From Amycolatopsis alkalitolerans (GTDB lineage: Bacteria > Actinomycetota > Actinomycetes > Mycobacteriales > Pseudonocardiaceae): 64,000 nt of DNA. Below are positions 27,716 to 36,497 of the stretch, piece after piece (position 1 is the stretch's first letter; each line of letters opens with the position of its first letter). Made by a program: the position numbers and the translations under genes. The notes under the pieces are model-generated. The model saw only the letters and a list, made by a program, of their open reading frames with translations. It was not told the origin of the DNA and did no database searches. The stretch covers positions 83,521 through 147,520 of the forward strand of contig NZ_VDFW01000017.1 in assembly GCF_006152065.1 (NCBI RefSeq), given 5' to 3'.

Positions 27716-28834
27716 ATGGAGATTCGACCTGCCAGACGGCAGCACGTCGCTGAACTGCCCGGAGCGTGGCGGTCAGCCATCGACGAGGGACCGGCGTCCG
27801 CCACCTGGCGGCTGCGGATCCGGATGGAGGACCACCCGGGCATGCTGGCGCGGATCGCGATCCGGATGGCCGATCTGGAATGCAACATCCTCGGCCTGGC
27901 CGTGCTGCCCGTCCCGGGCGGGGTGCTCGACGAGGTCGTGATCCGTCCGGCCAGCGGGCTGACGAAAGAGCAGCTGATCCGCGCCATCCAGGACGAGGGT
28001 TGTGAATGCTCGGCGATCGCGGACGCCGACGTTCACGAGCTGGTCGACCCTTCCGCGGCGGCGTTCACGGCGGCGAGCCGCGCGGTCGATGACCCTTCGC
28101 GGTACGCCGAGGTCCTGCGCGAGGTGCTCGCCGCCGACCTGGTGACCGTCGTGCCGTTGGCCGAGGCCAACCCCGCGCGGACCGAGGGCGGGCACCGCGC
28201 CACGTTCGCGGTCGACGGCGCGACGGCACTCGTCGCACGGCGGCGGTGGTCGCCGTTCGTGCAACTGGAGCTGGCGCGGGCGGAGGCGCTGCTCGGATTG
28301 CTCGACAGCGTGCGCGCCAACGTCGCGGGCCAGGCGGTCGCGACGCTGACCGACGGGACGTCGATCGTGCTGAGACAGGGGCAGCCCGGAGACGCCGACG
28401 CCCTCTCCGCGCTGCACGAACGTTGTTCCACGGAAACGCTTTTCCAGCGCTACCACACGGGTATGAGCACGATGCCGCGCCGCTGGCTGCACCGGCTCCT
28501 GATGCCGCCCCGGGGGATGAGCGTGCTCGCCGTGTGCGGGCGCGAGGTGATCGGGCTCGGGCAGCTGATCCCCGGCACCGGTGAGATCGCGGAGATCTCG
28601 CTGCTGGTCGACGATTCGTGGCAGCGCATGGGGGTCGGCACGGCCCTGATGGCGCGGCTCGCGGTCATCGCCGCGTCGCGCGGGCACCGCCGGCTGCTGG
28701 CGGTCTCCCTGCCCGGCCGCGACGGCATCTTCCGCACCGCACGGCGCGCCGGCCTCGCCCCGGACCACCCGGAGGAAGAAGGCCTCCTGCGCATCACCAT
28801 CCCCGCCGCGCTCACCCCCCGCCCCCGCCGCTGA
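27716..28834 (+). CDS. ACT-GNAT fusion, amino-acid-responsive acetyltransferase
   Basis: A 372-residue protein with an N-terminal ACT domain (about 32-105; WRLRIRMEDHPGMLARIAIR, then CNILGLAVLPVPGG) and a C-terminal GNAT domain (about 220-365; acetyl-CoA loop DDSWQRMGVGTALMARLAVI). ACT-GNAT proteins in actinomycetes are lysine acetyltransferases whose activity depends on amino acids such as asparagine or cysteine; that role is inferred from the architecture. The ATG at 27716 gives the complete ACT domain. No clear Shine-Dalgarno is visible. Confidence 0.85.
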   Translation: MEIRPARRQHVAELPGAWRSAIDEGPASATWRLRIRMEDHPGMLARIAIRMADLECNILGLAVLPVPGGVLDEVVIRPASGLTKEQLIRAIQDEGCECSAIADADVHELVDPSAAAFTAASRAVDDPSRYAEVLREVLAADLVTVVPLAEANPARTEGGHRATFAVDGATALVARRRWSPFVQLELARAEALLGLLDSVRANVAGQAVATLTDGTSIVLRQGQPGDADALSALHERCSTETLFQRYHTGMSTMPRRWLHRLLMPPRGMSVLAVCGREVIGLGQLIPGTGEIAEISLLVDDSWQRMGVGTALMARLAVIAASRGHRRLLAVSLPGRDGIFRTARRAGLAPDHPEEEGLLRITIPAALTPRPRR

Positions 28835-28857
28835 CCCACCCACCCCGCCCCCACGCC

Positions 28858-29170
28858 GAGTTCGACGTTCAGGACGCCGAGTTCGACGTTCAGGACGCCG
28901 AGTTCGACGCGCAGGATGGTGAGTTCGACGTTCATGACCGCGAGTTCGACGTTGAGGGGCGCGAGATCCGAATCGGGGCGGAGGGTTCGACGTTCAGGGT
29001 TGTGGGTTCGGTATTCGGGCGGCGGGTTCGATGTTTGAGCTGGCGAGTTCGACGTGCGGGGCCGTGAATCCGACGTTCGGGAGGGTGAGTTCGGTGTTCA
29101 GGGCGGTGAGTTCGGCGTTTGGGATGGTGAGATCTACCTTCGGGACGCCGCGACCGAAGTTCGGGAGATC
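28858..29170. repeat. array of about 15 degenerate 21-bp repeats
   Basis: Units follow the pattern GAGTTCGACGTTCAGGACGC plus one base and start at 28858, 28879, 28900, 28921, 28942, 28963, 28983, 29004, 29024, 29045, 29066, 29087, 29108, 29129 and 29150. The first two are identical and the rest drift. The period is 21 bp with two 20-bp exceptions, which keeps reading frames open and makes fake heptad peptides. It fills the gap between the convergent ACT-GNAT and def genes, and nothing else is visible in this 413-bp gap. Confidence 0.85.
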
Positions 29171-29247
29171 GGGTCGAGCACGTCGCGGGTTGTGCTCGCC
29201 GCCCCGCGTGGGTACCAGCCGTTGGCCGTACGCCCGGCTGCCGGCGG

Positions 29248-29757
29248 TCAGCGACGCCAGAACCAGTCTTTGCCGCGGGCCTGTCGCAAGGCCTCGCGCT
29301 TTGTCTCCTTGGCCAGGCGGTCGAGGTAGAGCATGCCGTCGAGGTGATCGGTCTCGTGCTGAAGGCACTGCGCCAGCACGTCCTTCCCCTCCACCACGAT
29401 CGGTTCGTTGTCCACATCGACCCCTCGCACCACGGCGCGTACCGCCCGGTTCACGGGGAAGGTCAGCTCGGGCACGGAAAGGCAACCCTCGTCGATGCCG
29501 TGCCGCGCCTCGGACAGCTCGGCTATTTCCGGGTTGATCACATACCCCGTCAACCCGTCGACGTCATAGCTGAACACGCGCAGCCCCACACCGATCTGCG
29601 GCGCGGCCAGCCCGGCCCGCCCGGCCGGTTTGACCGAATCCAGCAGGTCGGTCACCAGCGACCGCAGAGTCTTGTCGAAGCGCGTCACCGGATCGCAGAC
29701 CGTCTTCAGCACCGGATCCCCGAAATACCGCAAATCCCGCATCGCCATCGCGGTCAC
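29248..29757 (-). CDS. def: peptide deformylase
   Basis: A 169-residue metalloenzyme that removes the formyl group from nascent proteins. All three motifs are present: GLAAPQ (motif 1), EGCLSVP (motif 2, Cys metal ligand) and QHETDHLDG (motif 3, HExxH). GTG 29757 has GGAAGG just upstream; the ATG codons at 29748 and 29742 are alternatives (MAMRDLRYFGDPVL). It follows lhr by 38 bp on the same strand and may be cotranscribed. The 3' side is the 21-bp repeat array. Confidence 0.94.
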   Translation of the reverse strand: MTAMAMRDLRYFGDPVLKTVCDPVTRFDKTLRSLVTDLLDSVKPAGRAGLAAPQIGVGLRVFSYDVDGLTGYVINPEIAELSEARHGIDEGCLSVPELTFPVNRAVRAVVRGVDVDNEPIVVEGKDVLAQCLQHETDHLDGMLYLDRLAKETKREALRQARGKDWFWRR

Positions 29758-29795
29758 CCGTCCTTCCCGCCGCCGGAGGAGTCTACGACCTGCGA

Positions 29796-32700
29796 TCACG
29801 CGCGCAGGCGGAGTCCCTTCGGCGTCGCGCGGAAGCCCGCTTCGCGCAGCACGTCGGCCAGGGCAGAGGTCAGCGCGTGCTCCCCGTCCGCACGCTGGAC
29901 CGCGAGCTGGCCGAGCCAGCCCTCACGGACGGCGCGCGACAGCGCCTGCGCCGCCGAACGCAGTACCGGGTCATCGTCCGTGAACGACAGCAGGGATTTG
30001 CCGCCGCGTTCGACATACAACGCGGGCACGCCGTCGACGAGCACCACGAGCGCGCCCGCCTTGCGTGCCGGGCGATGCTTCGTTTCGCCGACCGGCGCCG
30101 GCCACGAGAGCGCGGCCCCGTACGGCTGAGCCGGATCCGTCGCCGCGAGCACCACCGCATCGGCCGGGCGCCGCCCGCCCGCGGTGTCCGAGAGCGCCCG
30201 CAACCGGTCCACCGCGCCGCGCGCGGCGAACTGCGCGGCGCCGAGCCCCTCGATGACATAACCGCGGATGACCTGCCCGGAATCCTCCATACCGCGAAGA
30301 ACCTTATAGATCCCGGAAAAACCGCCGGTGACCCGCTCTGTCTCGAGCGCACCGCGGGTCAGCACCCCATGCCGCTCCAGGAACGCCTCCGTGCGGGCAT
30401 AGGTGCGCCTGGTCGGATCGCTTTCCCGCAGCGGCGTCGGCCCCCACCGCCCGGCCACCGTCGGCGGCCCCGTGCGCGACGGCATCGCCGGCCGCCCCGC
30501 CCGCATCCGCGCGTAGCGGCCGCGCGGGGCCGACCGCCGCGGCTTGTGCGCCGCGCCCCGGCCCGAGACCAGCGCCCGCAGCGGGCTCAGCGTGTCCCCG
30601 GTGACCTGACCCGACCACACCAGATCCCACAACGCGGCAACGACTTCGCCGTCGTTCGGCGCCTTCTCGACCAGCAGCGTTGCCCGGTCCACAAGCTGCC
30701 GGAAGAACAGCGCGCCACCGTCCAAAGCGGACAGGATCGCCTCGTGTAACGGACCGGTGGGCGCGTTCTCCTCGATCTCCGGCAGCAGCAGATCGGCCAC
30801 ATCGGACGGTGCGAGCGCGACCCAGCCGTCCCCGCCCGCGAGCGAACCGCACCCGGCCCAGGTGACCTCGCCCGCCGTCGTGAGCTCGTCCAGCAGCGCG
30901 GGGTAGTAGCCGGGAAGCCTGCTCGGCAGGATCAGTGACTCGACCGCGCTCGCCGGCAGCGGCGCTCCGGCGAGTTGCTCGACCACCGAAAGCACGTCAT
31001 CCGCGGTCGGTGCCGCACGCGTCCGCGCTCCGATGCCATGCCACGACGGCAGGAACCGGCCCAGCGCCGCCGGTTCGACCGGCTCGACCTCGGCCCGCAA
31101 CCGCGCCAGCGAAGCCCGCCGGAGCCTGCGCAGCACCGCCGCGTCGCAGTACTCCACCCCGGGCCCGGGCGAATGTTCGACTGGGCTCAGCTCGCCCCGC
31201 ACCACACGCCCCTCGGTGGTCAGCCTGTCCAGCACCCCGGAGACCACCGCCGTGCCGAGCCCGAACCGATCCGCCGGTTGCCGCGCGGGGAACGGCCCGT
31301 GCGTCCGCGCGTAGCGGGCGAGCAGGTCGCCCAGCGGATCGCCGACCGGTTCGGTGAACGCTTCGGGTACCCCGATCGGCAGTGCCACGCCGAGCGCGTC
31401 CCGGACGCGGCCCGCGTCTTCGATCGCGAGATACCGTTCCTCGCCACCGATCCGGACCTGGATCGCTCGCCGCTCCTTCACGAGATCGGTCAGCCAGCCC
31501 GCCTCGATCCCGCGGGCGGCGGCCTCATCGATCGTCAGATCTCCGAGGAACCGCAACAGATCCGCGGCGTCTTCCGCGTCGCGCGCGTGCCGCTCGGGCT
31601 CCAGGCGCTGCAGCGACCGCTCGACCTGGCCGACCACCTCCGGATCGAGCAGCTCACGAATCGCCTCCGTGCCGAGGAGTTCCGCGAGCAGCGCCGAGTC
31701 CAGCGCGAGCGCGGCCGCCCGCCGTTCGGCCAGCGGGGCGTCCGTCTCGTACAGGAACATCCCGACGTAGCCGAACATCAGGCTGCGCGCGAACGGCGAC
31801 GCCGACGGGGTTTCCACCTCGACCAGCCGGACCCGCCGGGCGCGCACGTCGGTCATCAGCTCACGCAGGCCGCCGACGTCGTAGACATCCTGCAGGCACT
31901 CCCGCATCGCCTCGAGCACCACCGGGAACCGCTCGTACTTCGCCGCCACCGCCAGCAGCTGCGACGCGCGCTGCCGCTGCTGCCACAACGGCGTACGCCG
32001 CCGGGGATCGCGCCTCGGCAGCAGCAGCGAACGAGCGGCGCATTCGCGGAACCGGGCCGCGAACAGCGCCGAACCGCCGACCTCCGCCACGATCAGCTGC
32101 TCGACCTCCTCCGGGTCGATCAGCACGTCGTCCGCGCCGATCGTCACGTCGGCGCCGTCCTCGTCCAGCGCGTCGGGCAGGCGCAGCACGATCCCGTCGT
32201 CGGAGTGCATGACCTGGGCGTCGACTCCGCGGTTCTCCCTCAGCCGGGCCGCGATCGCCAGCGCCCACGGCGCGTTCACCTGCGCGCCGAACGGCGAGTG
32301 CAGCACGATCCGCCAGTCACCGAGCTCATCCCGGAACCGCTCCAGCAGGATGGTCCGGTCATTCGGCACATGCCGGGTCGCGACGCGCTGCTCTTCGATA
32401 TACGTCAGCAGGTTGTCACAGGCTCGCTCGTCGAGCCCGGCGGATTCGGCGCGGGCACGGGCCTTGTCAGTGTCCGAACTGGACAGTTCGCGGACGAACG
32501 CGCCGAGCGCGCGCCCCAGCTCGAGCGGCCGTCCCGGCGCGTCACCCTTCCAGAACGGCATCCGCGCCGGCTCGCCGGGCGCGGGCACGACGATCACGCG
32601 GTCGTGCGTGATGTCCGTGACCCGCCACGACGACGTGCCGAGAAGGATCGTGTCCCCGACGCGGGATTCGTACACCATCTCCTCGTCGAGCTCACCGACG

Positions 32701-34394
32701 CGCGACCCCGGCCTGTCCTCGCCGCCCGGGGTCATCACCGTGAACAGGCCGCGATCGGGGATCGTGCCACCGGAGGTGACCGCGAGCCGCTGCGCACCCG
32801 GCCTGCCCCGCAGCTGCCCGGTCACCCTGTCCCACGTGATGCGGGGCCGTAGTTCGCCGAACTCCTCGCTCGGATACCGTCCGGCGAGCATGTCCAGTAC
32901 CGCCAGCAACGCGTCATCAGGCAGGGCGGCGAACGGCGCCGCGCGGCGCACCGTCGCGCCCAGCTCCTCGACCGTCCACGGTTCGAGCGCCACCATCGAC
33001 ACTACGTGCTGCGCCAGCACGTCCAGCGGGTTGCGCGGGTAGCGCACCGCCTCGATCGCGCCGCTGGTCATGCGCTCGGACACCACCGCGCACGACACCA
33101 GGTCGCCGCGGAACTTCGGGAACATCACGCCGGTGGACACCGCGCCGACGTGGTGCCCGGCGCGGCCGACGCGCTGCAGCCCGGACGCGACCGTCGGCGG
33201 CGCCTCGATCTGCACCACGAGATCGACCGCGCCCATGTCGATACCCAGTTCGAGTGAGGAAGTCGCGACGACGCACGGGAGCCGCCCCGACTTCAGCTCT
33301 TCTTCGACGTGCGTCCGCTGCTCACGCGACATCGACCCGTGGTGCGCCCGTGCGATCGTCGGCGCGGCACCGGTGGTGAGCCCCGACTGCCCGATCGCTT
33401 CCGCCGGAAAACGCTCCAGCTCCTTGTGCTCCGCGGCGAGCTCGTTCAACCGGGCCGTGAGCCGTTCGGTGAGCCGCCGCGAATTGGCGAACACGATGGT
33501 GGACCGGTGTGCGCGGATCAGCTCCAGCACCCGCTCCTCGACCGCGGGCCAGATCGACGGCCGTTGCACCGCCGCGCCGGAGATTTCTTCGTTCGTGCCG
33601 ATGCCGCCTTCCGAGGGCAGCGGCAGCGAGTCCACCGGCGAGGACGGCGCATCCAGATCGGCCATGTCCTCGACCGGGACCTCGACCCGCACCTCGATCG
33701 TCTTCAACGGTTTCGGCTGCACCACCCGCACCGGCCGCCCGCCGCCGAGGAACGCGCTCACCTCGTCGACCGGACGGACCGTCGCGGACAGGCCGATCCG
33801 TTGCGCGGGACGGGAAAGCAACCCGTCCAGCCGTTCGAGCGACAGCGCGAGATGGGCACCGCGCTTGGTGCCGGCCACCGCGTGCACCTCGTCCACGATC
33901 ACCGTCTCCACCCCCCGCAGCGACTCGCGCGCCGAGGACGTGAGGATCAGGAACAGCGACTCCGGCGTGGTGACCAGGATGTCCGGCGGGGTGCGGGCGA
34001 AGGACCGCCGGTCGGCCGCCGGGGTGTCACCCGTGCGCATGCCGACGGTGATGTCCGGTGGCGTCTGCCCGAGCCGCCGCGCCGCCTGCGACATACCGGC
34101 CAGCGGGGCGCGCAGGTTCCGCTGCACGTCCACGGCCAGCGCCTTCAACGGCGAGACGTAGAGCACCCGGCACCGCTTCGCCGCGTGCTCCGGCGGCCCC
34201 TCGGCTGAGAGCCTGTCCAGCGCCCAGAGGAACGCCGCGAGCGTCTTACCGGACCCCGTCGGCGCGACGACCAGCGCGTGCTCACCCGCCTGCGCCGCCC
34301 GCCAGGCACCCACCTGCGCGTCGGTGGGCGCGGCGAAGGCCCCCGTGAACCAGTCCCTGGTCGCGGGGGAGAACTCCTCGAGCACTTCTGCCAC
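29796..34394 (-). CDS. lhr: Lhr-type ATP-dependent 3'-5' DNA helicase
   Basis: A 1532-residue superfamily 2 helicase of the size of mycobacterial Lhr (Rv3296). Motif I is APTGSGKTLAAF (about 44), Ia is SPLKALAVD, motif II DEVH, and motif VI lies around QRVGRAGHH. A winged helix, an Lhr-core domain and a long C-terminal region follow. The enzyme unwinds RNA:DNA hybrids and is damage-inducible in mycobacteria. The GTG start lies directly behind a RecA-NDp-like promoter (34402-34423), consistent with a leaderless, damage-induced message. It is divergent from the Hsp70-like gene. Confidence 0.95.
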   Translation of the reverse strand: MAEVLEEFSPATRDWFTGAFAAPTDAQVGAWRAAQAGEHALVVAPTGSGKTLAAFLWALDRLSAEGPPEHAAKRCRVLYVSPLKALAVDVQRNLRAPLAGMSQAARRLGQTPPDITVGMRTGDTPAADRRSFARTPPDILVTTPESLFLILTSSARESLRGVETVIVDEVHAVAGTKRGAHLALSLERLDGLLSRPAQRIGLSATVRPVDEVSAFLGGGRPVRVVQPKPLKTIEVRVEVPVEDMADLDAPSSPVDSLPLPSEGGIGTNEEISGAAVQRPSIWPAVEERVLELIRAHRSTIVFANSRRLTERLTARLNELAAEHKELERFPAEAIGQSGLTTGAAPTIARAHHGSMSREQRTHVEEELKSGRLPCVVATSSLELGIDMGAVDLVVQIEAPPTVASGLQRVGRAGHHVGAVSTGVMFPKFRGDLVSCAVVSERMTSGAIEAVRYPRNPLDVLAQHVVSMVALEPWTVEELGATVRRAAPFAALPDDALLAVLDMLAGRYPSEEFGELRPRITWDRVTGQLRGRPGAQRLAVTSGGTIPDRGLFTVMTPGGEDRPGSRVGELDEEMVYESRVGDTILLGTSSWRVTDITHDRVIVVPAPGEPARMPFWKGDAPGRPLELGRALGAFVRELSSSDTDKARARAESAGLDERACDNLLTYIEEQRVATRHVPNDRTILLERFRDELGDWRIVLHSPFGAQVNAPWALAIAARLRENRGVDAQVMHSDDGIVLRLPDALDEDGADVTIGADDVLIDPEEVEQLIVAEVGGSALFAARFRECAARSLLLPRRDPRRRTPLWQQRQRASQLLAVAAKYERFPVVLEAMRECLQDVYDVGGLRELMTDVRARRVRLVEVETPSASPFARSLMFGYVGMFLYETDAPLAERRAAALALDSALLAELLGTEAIRELLDPEVVGQVERSLQRLEPERHARDAEDAADLLRFLGDLTIDEAAARGIEAGWLTDLVKERRAIQVRIGGEERYLAIEDAGRVRDALGVALPIGVPEAFTEPVGDPLGDLLARYARTHGPFPARQPADRFGLGTAVVSGVLDRLTTEGRVVRGELSPVEHSPGPGVEYCDAAVLRRLRRASLARLRAEVEPVEPAALGRFLPSWHGIGARTRAAPTADDVLSVVEQLAGAPLPASAVESLILPSRLPGYYPALLDELTTAGEVTWAGCGSLAGGDGWVALAPSDVADLLLPEIEENAPTGPLHEAILSALDGGALFFRQLVDRATLLVEKAPNDGEVVAALWDLVWSGQVTGDTLSPLRALVSGRGAAHKPRRSAPRGRYARMRAGRPAMPSRTGPPTVAGRWGPTPLRESDPTRRTYARTEAFLERHGVLTRGALETERVTGGFSGIYKVLRGMEDSGQVIRGYVIEGLGAAQFAARGAVDRLRALSDTAGGRRPADAVVLAATDPAQPYGAALSWPAPVGETKHRPARKAGALVVLVDGVPALYVERGGKSLLSFTDDDPVLRSAAQALSRAVREGWLGQLAVQRADGEHALTSALADVLREAGFRATPKGLRLRA

Positions 34395-34401
34395 GTCTCC
34401 A

Positions 34402-34423
34402 TCATTACGCGACCCACCGACAG
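34402..34423 (-). promoter_or_regulatory. RecA-NDp (PafBC-type) promoter-like sequence of lhr
   Basis: On the minus strand CTGTCGGTG (34423-34415), a 7-bp spacer and TAATGA (34407-34402) are followed after 7 nt by the GTG of lhr. The consensus of the LexA-independent damage promoter is TTGTCRGTG-N8-TANNNT, so both the spacer and the last base of the -10 are imperfect. Confidence 0.45.
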
Positions 34424-34515
34424 TTTCCTGATCCGACCGAAAGTAGGCCGAGCCGCACGAACCGCAGGTGGACCGCCGCAGCGGATATGGCCGTGGCTGT
34501 GGTCGGGTCAGGAAA
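34424..34515. ncRNA. 92-nt structured element, copy 2
   Basis: Arms TTTCCTGATCCGACC (34424-34438) and GGTCGGGTCAGGAAA (34501-34515) pair over 15 bp with one G-T pair. The internal loop (GAAAGTA after the arm; GTGGCTGT on the other side) is the same as in the 16512-16604 copy. A second stem forms between GGCC at 34446-34449 and at 34489-34492, and then CCGC with GCGG. The element lies between the divergent lhr and Hsp70-like genes, directly behind the lhr promoter. Confidence 0.55.
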
Positions 34516-34593
34516 GATCAGCACAGTCGCACGCGCGGTGCGCGCGAGCATGGCAACATCACGTCCGACCTGGGAGATCGTGAGGGGAGAGCC

Positions 34594-36375
34594 GTGCGGA
34601 TCCTGTCCGTGGATCTCGGTACGTCCAACACCGTCGCCGTCCTGTCGGCACACGGCAGGCCGCCGCGCGTGGTCGAGGTGGACGGCGCCGCGACCATGCC
34701 GTCCGCGGTGTTCGCCGCCGAGGACGGCACGCTGCTGGTCGGCCGTGACGCCGAGCGGCGTGCCCGCCTCGATCCGACCCGGTTCGAGCCCAATCCGAAG
34801 CGCCGTGTCGACGAGCAGACGCTGTTGCTGGGCCAGGACGTGGTCCCGGTGAACGAGACGCTGGCCGCCGTGCTGCGCCGGGTGCTGGAGGAAACGACGC
34901 GCCAACTCGGCGGCGAGCAGCCCGACGAGCTACGGCTGACCCATCCCGCCGAGTGGGGTCCGCTCCGCCGCAACGTCCTGCTCACCGCGGCGAGGCTGGC
35001 CGGGTTCCGCGGCCCGGTCCATCTCGTGCCCGAACCGGTCGCGGCGGCGGCGCACTTCGCGTCCTTCCCCGGCCGCGCGCTCGCGCCGGGACAGTCGCTC
35101 GCCGTCTACGACCTGGGCGCCGGCACGTTCGACGTGGCCGTGGTCGGCGCCACCCAGAACGGGTTCACCGTCCTGGCCGAGGACGGTCTGCCCGATCTCG
35201 GCGGCCTCGATGTGGACCAGGCGCTGATGGTGCACGTCGGCCGCGAGGTCTCGCATCGCGACCCCCAGCGGTGGCAGCGCGTGCTCCGCCCGGAGTCCAC
35301 CGCGGACCGGCGTACGCGGCGTGCGCTGCAGGAGGACGTGAAGGCGGCGAAGGAGGCGTTGTCGCGGCTTCCGCAGACCGAGGTTCCGATGCCCGAGCCG
35401 TTCGCGGACGTCCTCGTCACGCGTGGCGAACTCGAAGCGCTCGTACGCCCGGCGATGCTGCGAAGCGTCGAACTGCTGGCGCGGACCGTCGCCGCGGCCG
35501 GGCTGACCCCGGACCGGCTGGTCGGTATCTACCTTGTCGGCGGGTCGAGCCGCCTGCCGCTGGTCGGGTCGATGATCTCGGAGAAGCTCGGCGTGGTGCC
35601 CTCGAGCCTGGACCAGCCGGAGACCGCGGTCGCGCTCGGCGCGCATCACGTGACCGGCGACGGTATCAGCATGCGCACCCAGAACGTGGAAGGCCAGGTC
35701 GCGGCCACCGTGCCACCGCGGTTCACGCCGCCGCCGGCGCAGTTCCAGTTCCCGGCGAACTTCCCCAGCTATCCCGCGGCCCCGCAACCCAAGCGCGGCA
35801 GGAAGAAACCGATCATCATCGGCGCCGCAGCGGTGGTGGTGCTGCTTGCCGCCGGGCTGACGTACCTGCTGTGGCCGTCGAGTGCGGCGACGACGTTCAG
35901 CGCCGGGCAGTGCGCGCAACCGGGCCAGGTCGACGCGAAGGGCTTCACCGGGTGCTTGCGACAACTGGCCGGGAAGATCGCCGACACCTCGCAGTGCGTC
36001 CCCGGTGCGGGCAGCGGCGACATCGCTCCGCCGTCGGGGGAGAACCTCGGCGTGCTCACCACCTGCTCGGCGCCCGCGCTGGCCGGGGCACAGATCACCT
36101 ACGTGCACGCGACGGACGCGGCCGCGCTGAAGGAGTACACCGACCGGCTGCTCGCCTCGGTGGGCGGGGACCAGGTGCGGGCACCGTGGAAGGGCAACGG
36201 GCTGACCGGCGGCTACTCCTCGGCCGGAGGCCGGGTCTCGGCGGTGCTGGTGTTCACGGTCGCGGACCGGCCGCTCGCCGGGGTGATCTACCAGAAGGCG
36301 GGCAGCGGGCAGACCGCCTCGAGCGCGTCCCAGCTCGCCGACTACTTCGAACAGACGGTCCAGCCAGGGACCTAG
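34594..36375 (+). CDS. membrane-anchored Hsp70-like protein
   Basis: A 593-residue protein. Residues 1 to about 345 form an Hsp70/actin-type ATPase (phosphate-1 VDLGTSNTVAVL, phosphate-2 VYDLGAGTFDVAVVG, adenosine motif YLVGGSSRLPLVGSMI). The substrate-binding domain of DnaK is missing. A Pro/Lys-rich linker, one transmembrane helix (about 405-425, IIIGAAAVVVLLAAGLTYLLW) and an extracytoplasmic domain of about 165 residues follow. Its role is unknown; the layout parallels receptor kinases with an extracellular sensor. GTG 34594 follows GAGGGGAGA, a good Shine-Dalgarno. Confidence 0.85.
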   Translation: MRILSVDLGTSNTVAVLSAHGRPPRVVEVDGAATMPSAVFAAEDGTLLVGRDAERRARLDPTRFEPNPKRRVDEQTLLLGQDVVPVNETLAAVLRRVLEETTRQLGGEQPDELRLTHPAEWGPLRRNVLLTAARLAGFRGPVHLVPEPVAAAAHFASFPGRALAPGQSLAVYDLGAGTFDVAVVGATQNGFTVLAEDGLPDLGGLDVDQALMVHVGREVSHRDPQRWQRVLRPESTADRRTRRALQEDVKAAKEALSRLPQTEVPMPEPFADVLVTRGELEALVRPAMLRSVELLARTVAAAGLTPDRLVGIYLVGGSSRLPLVGSMISEKLGVVPSSLDQPETAVALGAHHVTGDGISMRTQNVEGQVAATVPPRFTPPPAQFQFPANFPSYPAAPQPKRGRKKPIIIGAAAVVVLLAAGLTYLLWPSSAATTFSAGQCAQPGQVDAKGFTGCLRQLAGKIADTSQCVPGAGSGDIAPPSGENLGVLTTCSAPALAGAQITYVHATDAAALKEYTDRLLASVGGDQVRAPWKGNGLTGGYSSAGGRVSAVLVFTVADRPLAGVIYQKAGSGQTASSASQLADYFEQTVQPGT

Positions 36376-36473
36376 CGGCGGTTGCGCATGTTCCACAGTG
36401 CGCGCAGGGCGACTACGAGCGCCGCCACGAGTACGGCGATCGAGGCCACGGTCAGCGCGGTCTGGCTGCTCAC
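36372..36473 (-). CDS. 33-residue single-helix membrane peptide (hypothetical)
   Basis: A short reading frame encodes a peptide with one hydrophobic stretch (ALTVASIAVLVAALVVALRA) and a positively charged tail (WNMRNRR), the pattern of a small type I membrane peptide. GTG 36473 lies six bases after TACTGT (36485-36480), so a leaderless message is possible. Its TAG overlaps the stop of the Hsp70-like gene by two bases. It may be an authentic small protein or simply a short open frame; homologues would decide. Confidence 0.45.
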   Translation of the reverse strand: MSSQTALTVASIAVLVAALVVALRALWNMRNRR

Positions 36474-36479
36474 CCCTTC

Positions 36480-36489
36480 ACAGTAGGCT
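36480..36489. promoter_or_regulatory. bidirectional promoter with overlapping -10 hexamers
   Basis: ACAGTAGGCT contains TAGGCT (36484-36489) for the rightward DUF3046 gene and TACTGT (36485-36480) for the leftward small ORF, sharing the central TA. Start codons lie 8 nt (ATG 36498) and 6 nt (GTG 36473) away. The design is the same as at 11047-11056. Confidence 0.6.
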
Positions 36490-36497
36490 TGTCGTCG

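Noticed and set aside
28618..29067. Plus-strand frame with EFDVQD-type heptad repeats
   Set aside because: The repeats follow from the 21-bp DNA unit (seven codons) and start inside the ACT-GNAT gene in another frame. No ribosome-binding site or conserved start exists.
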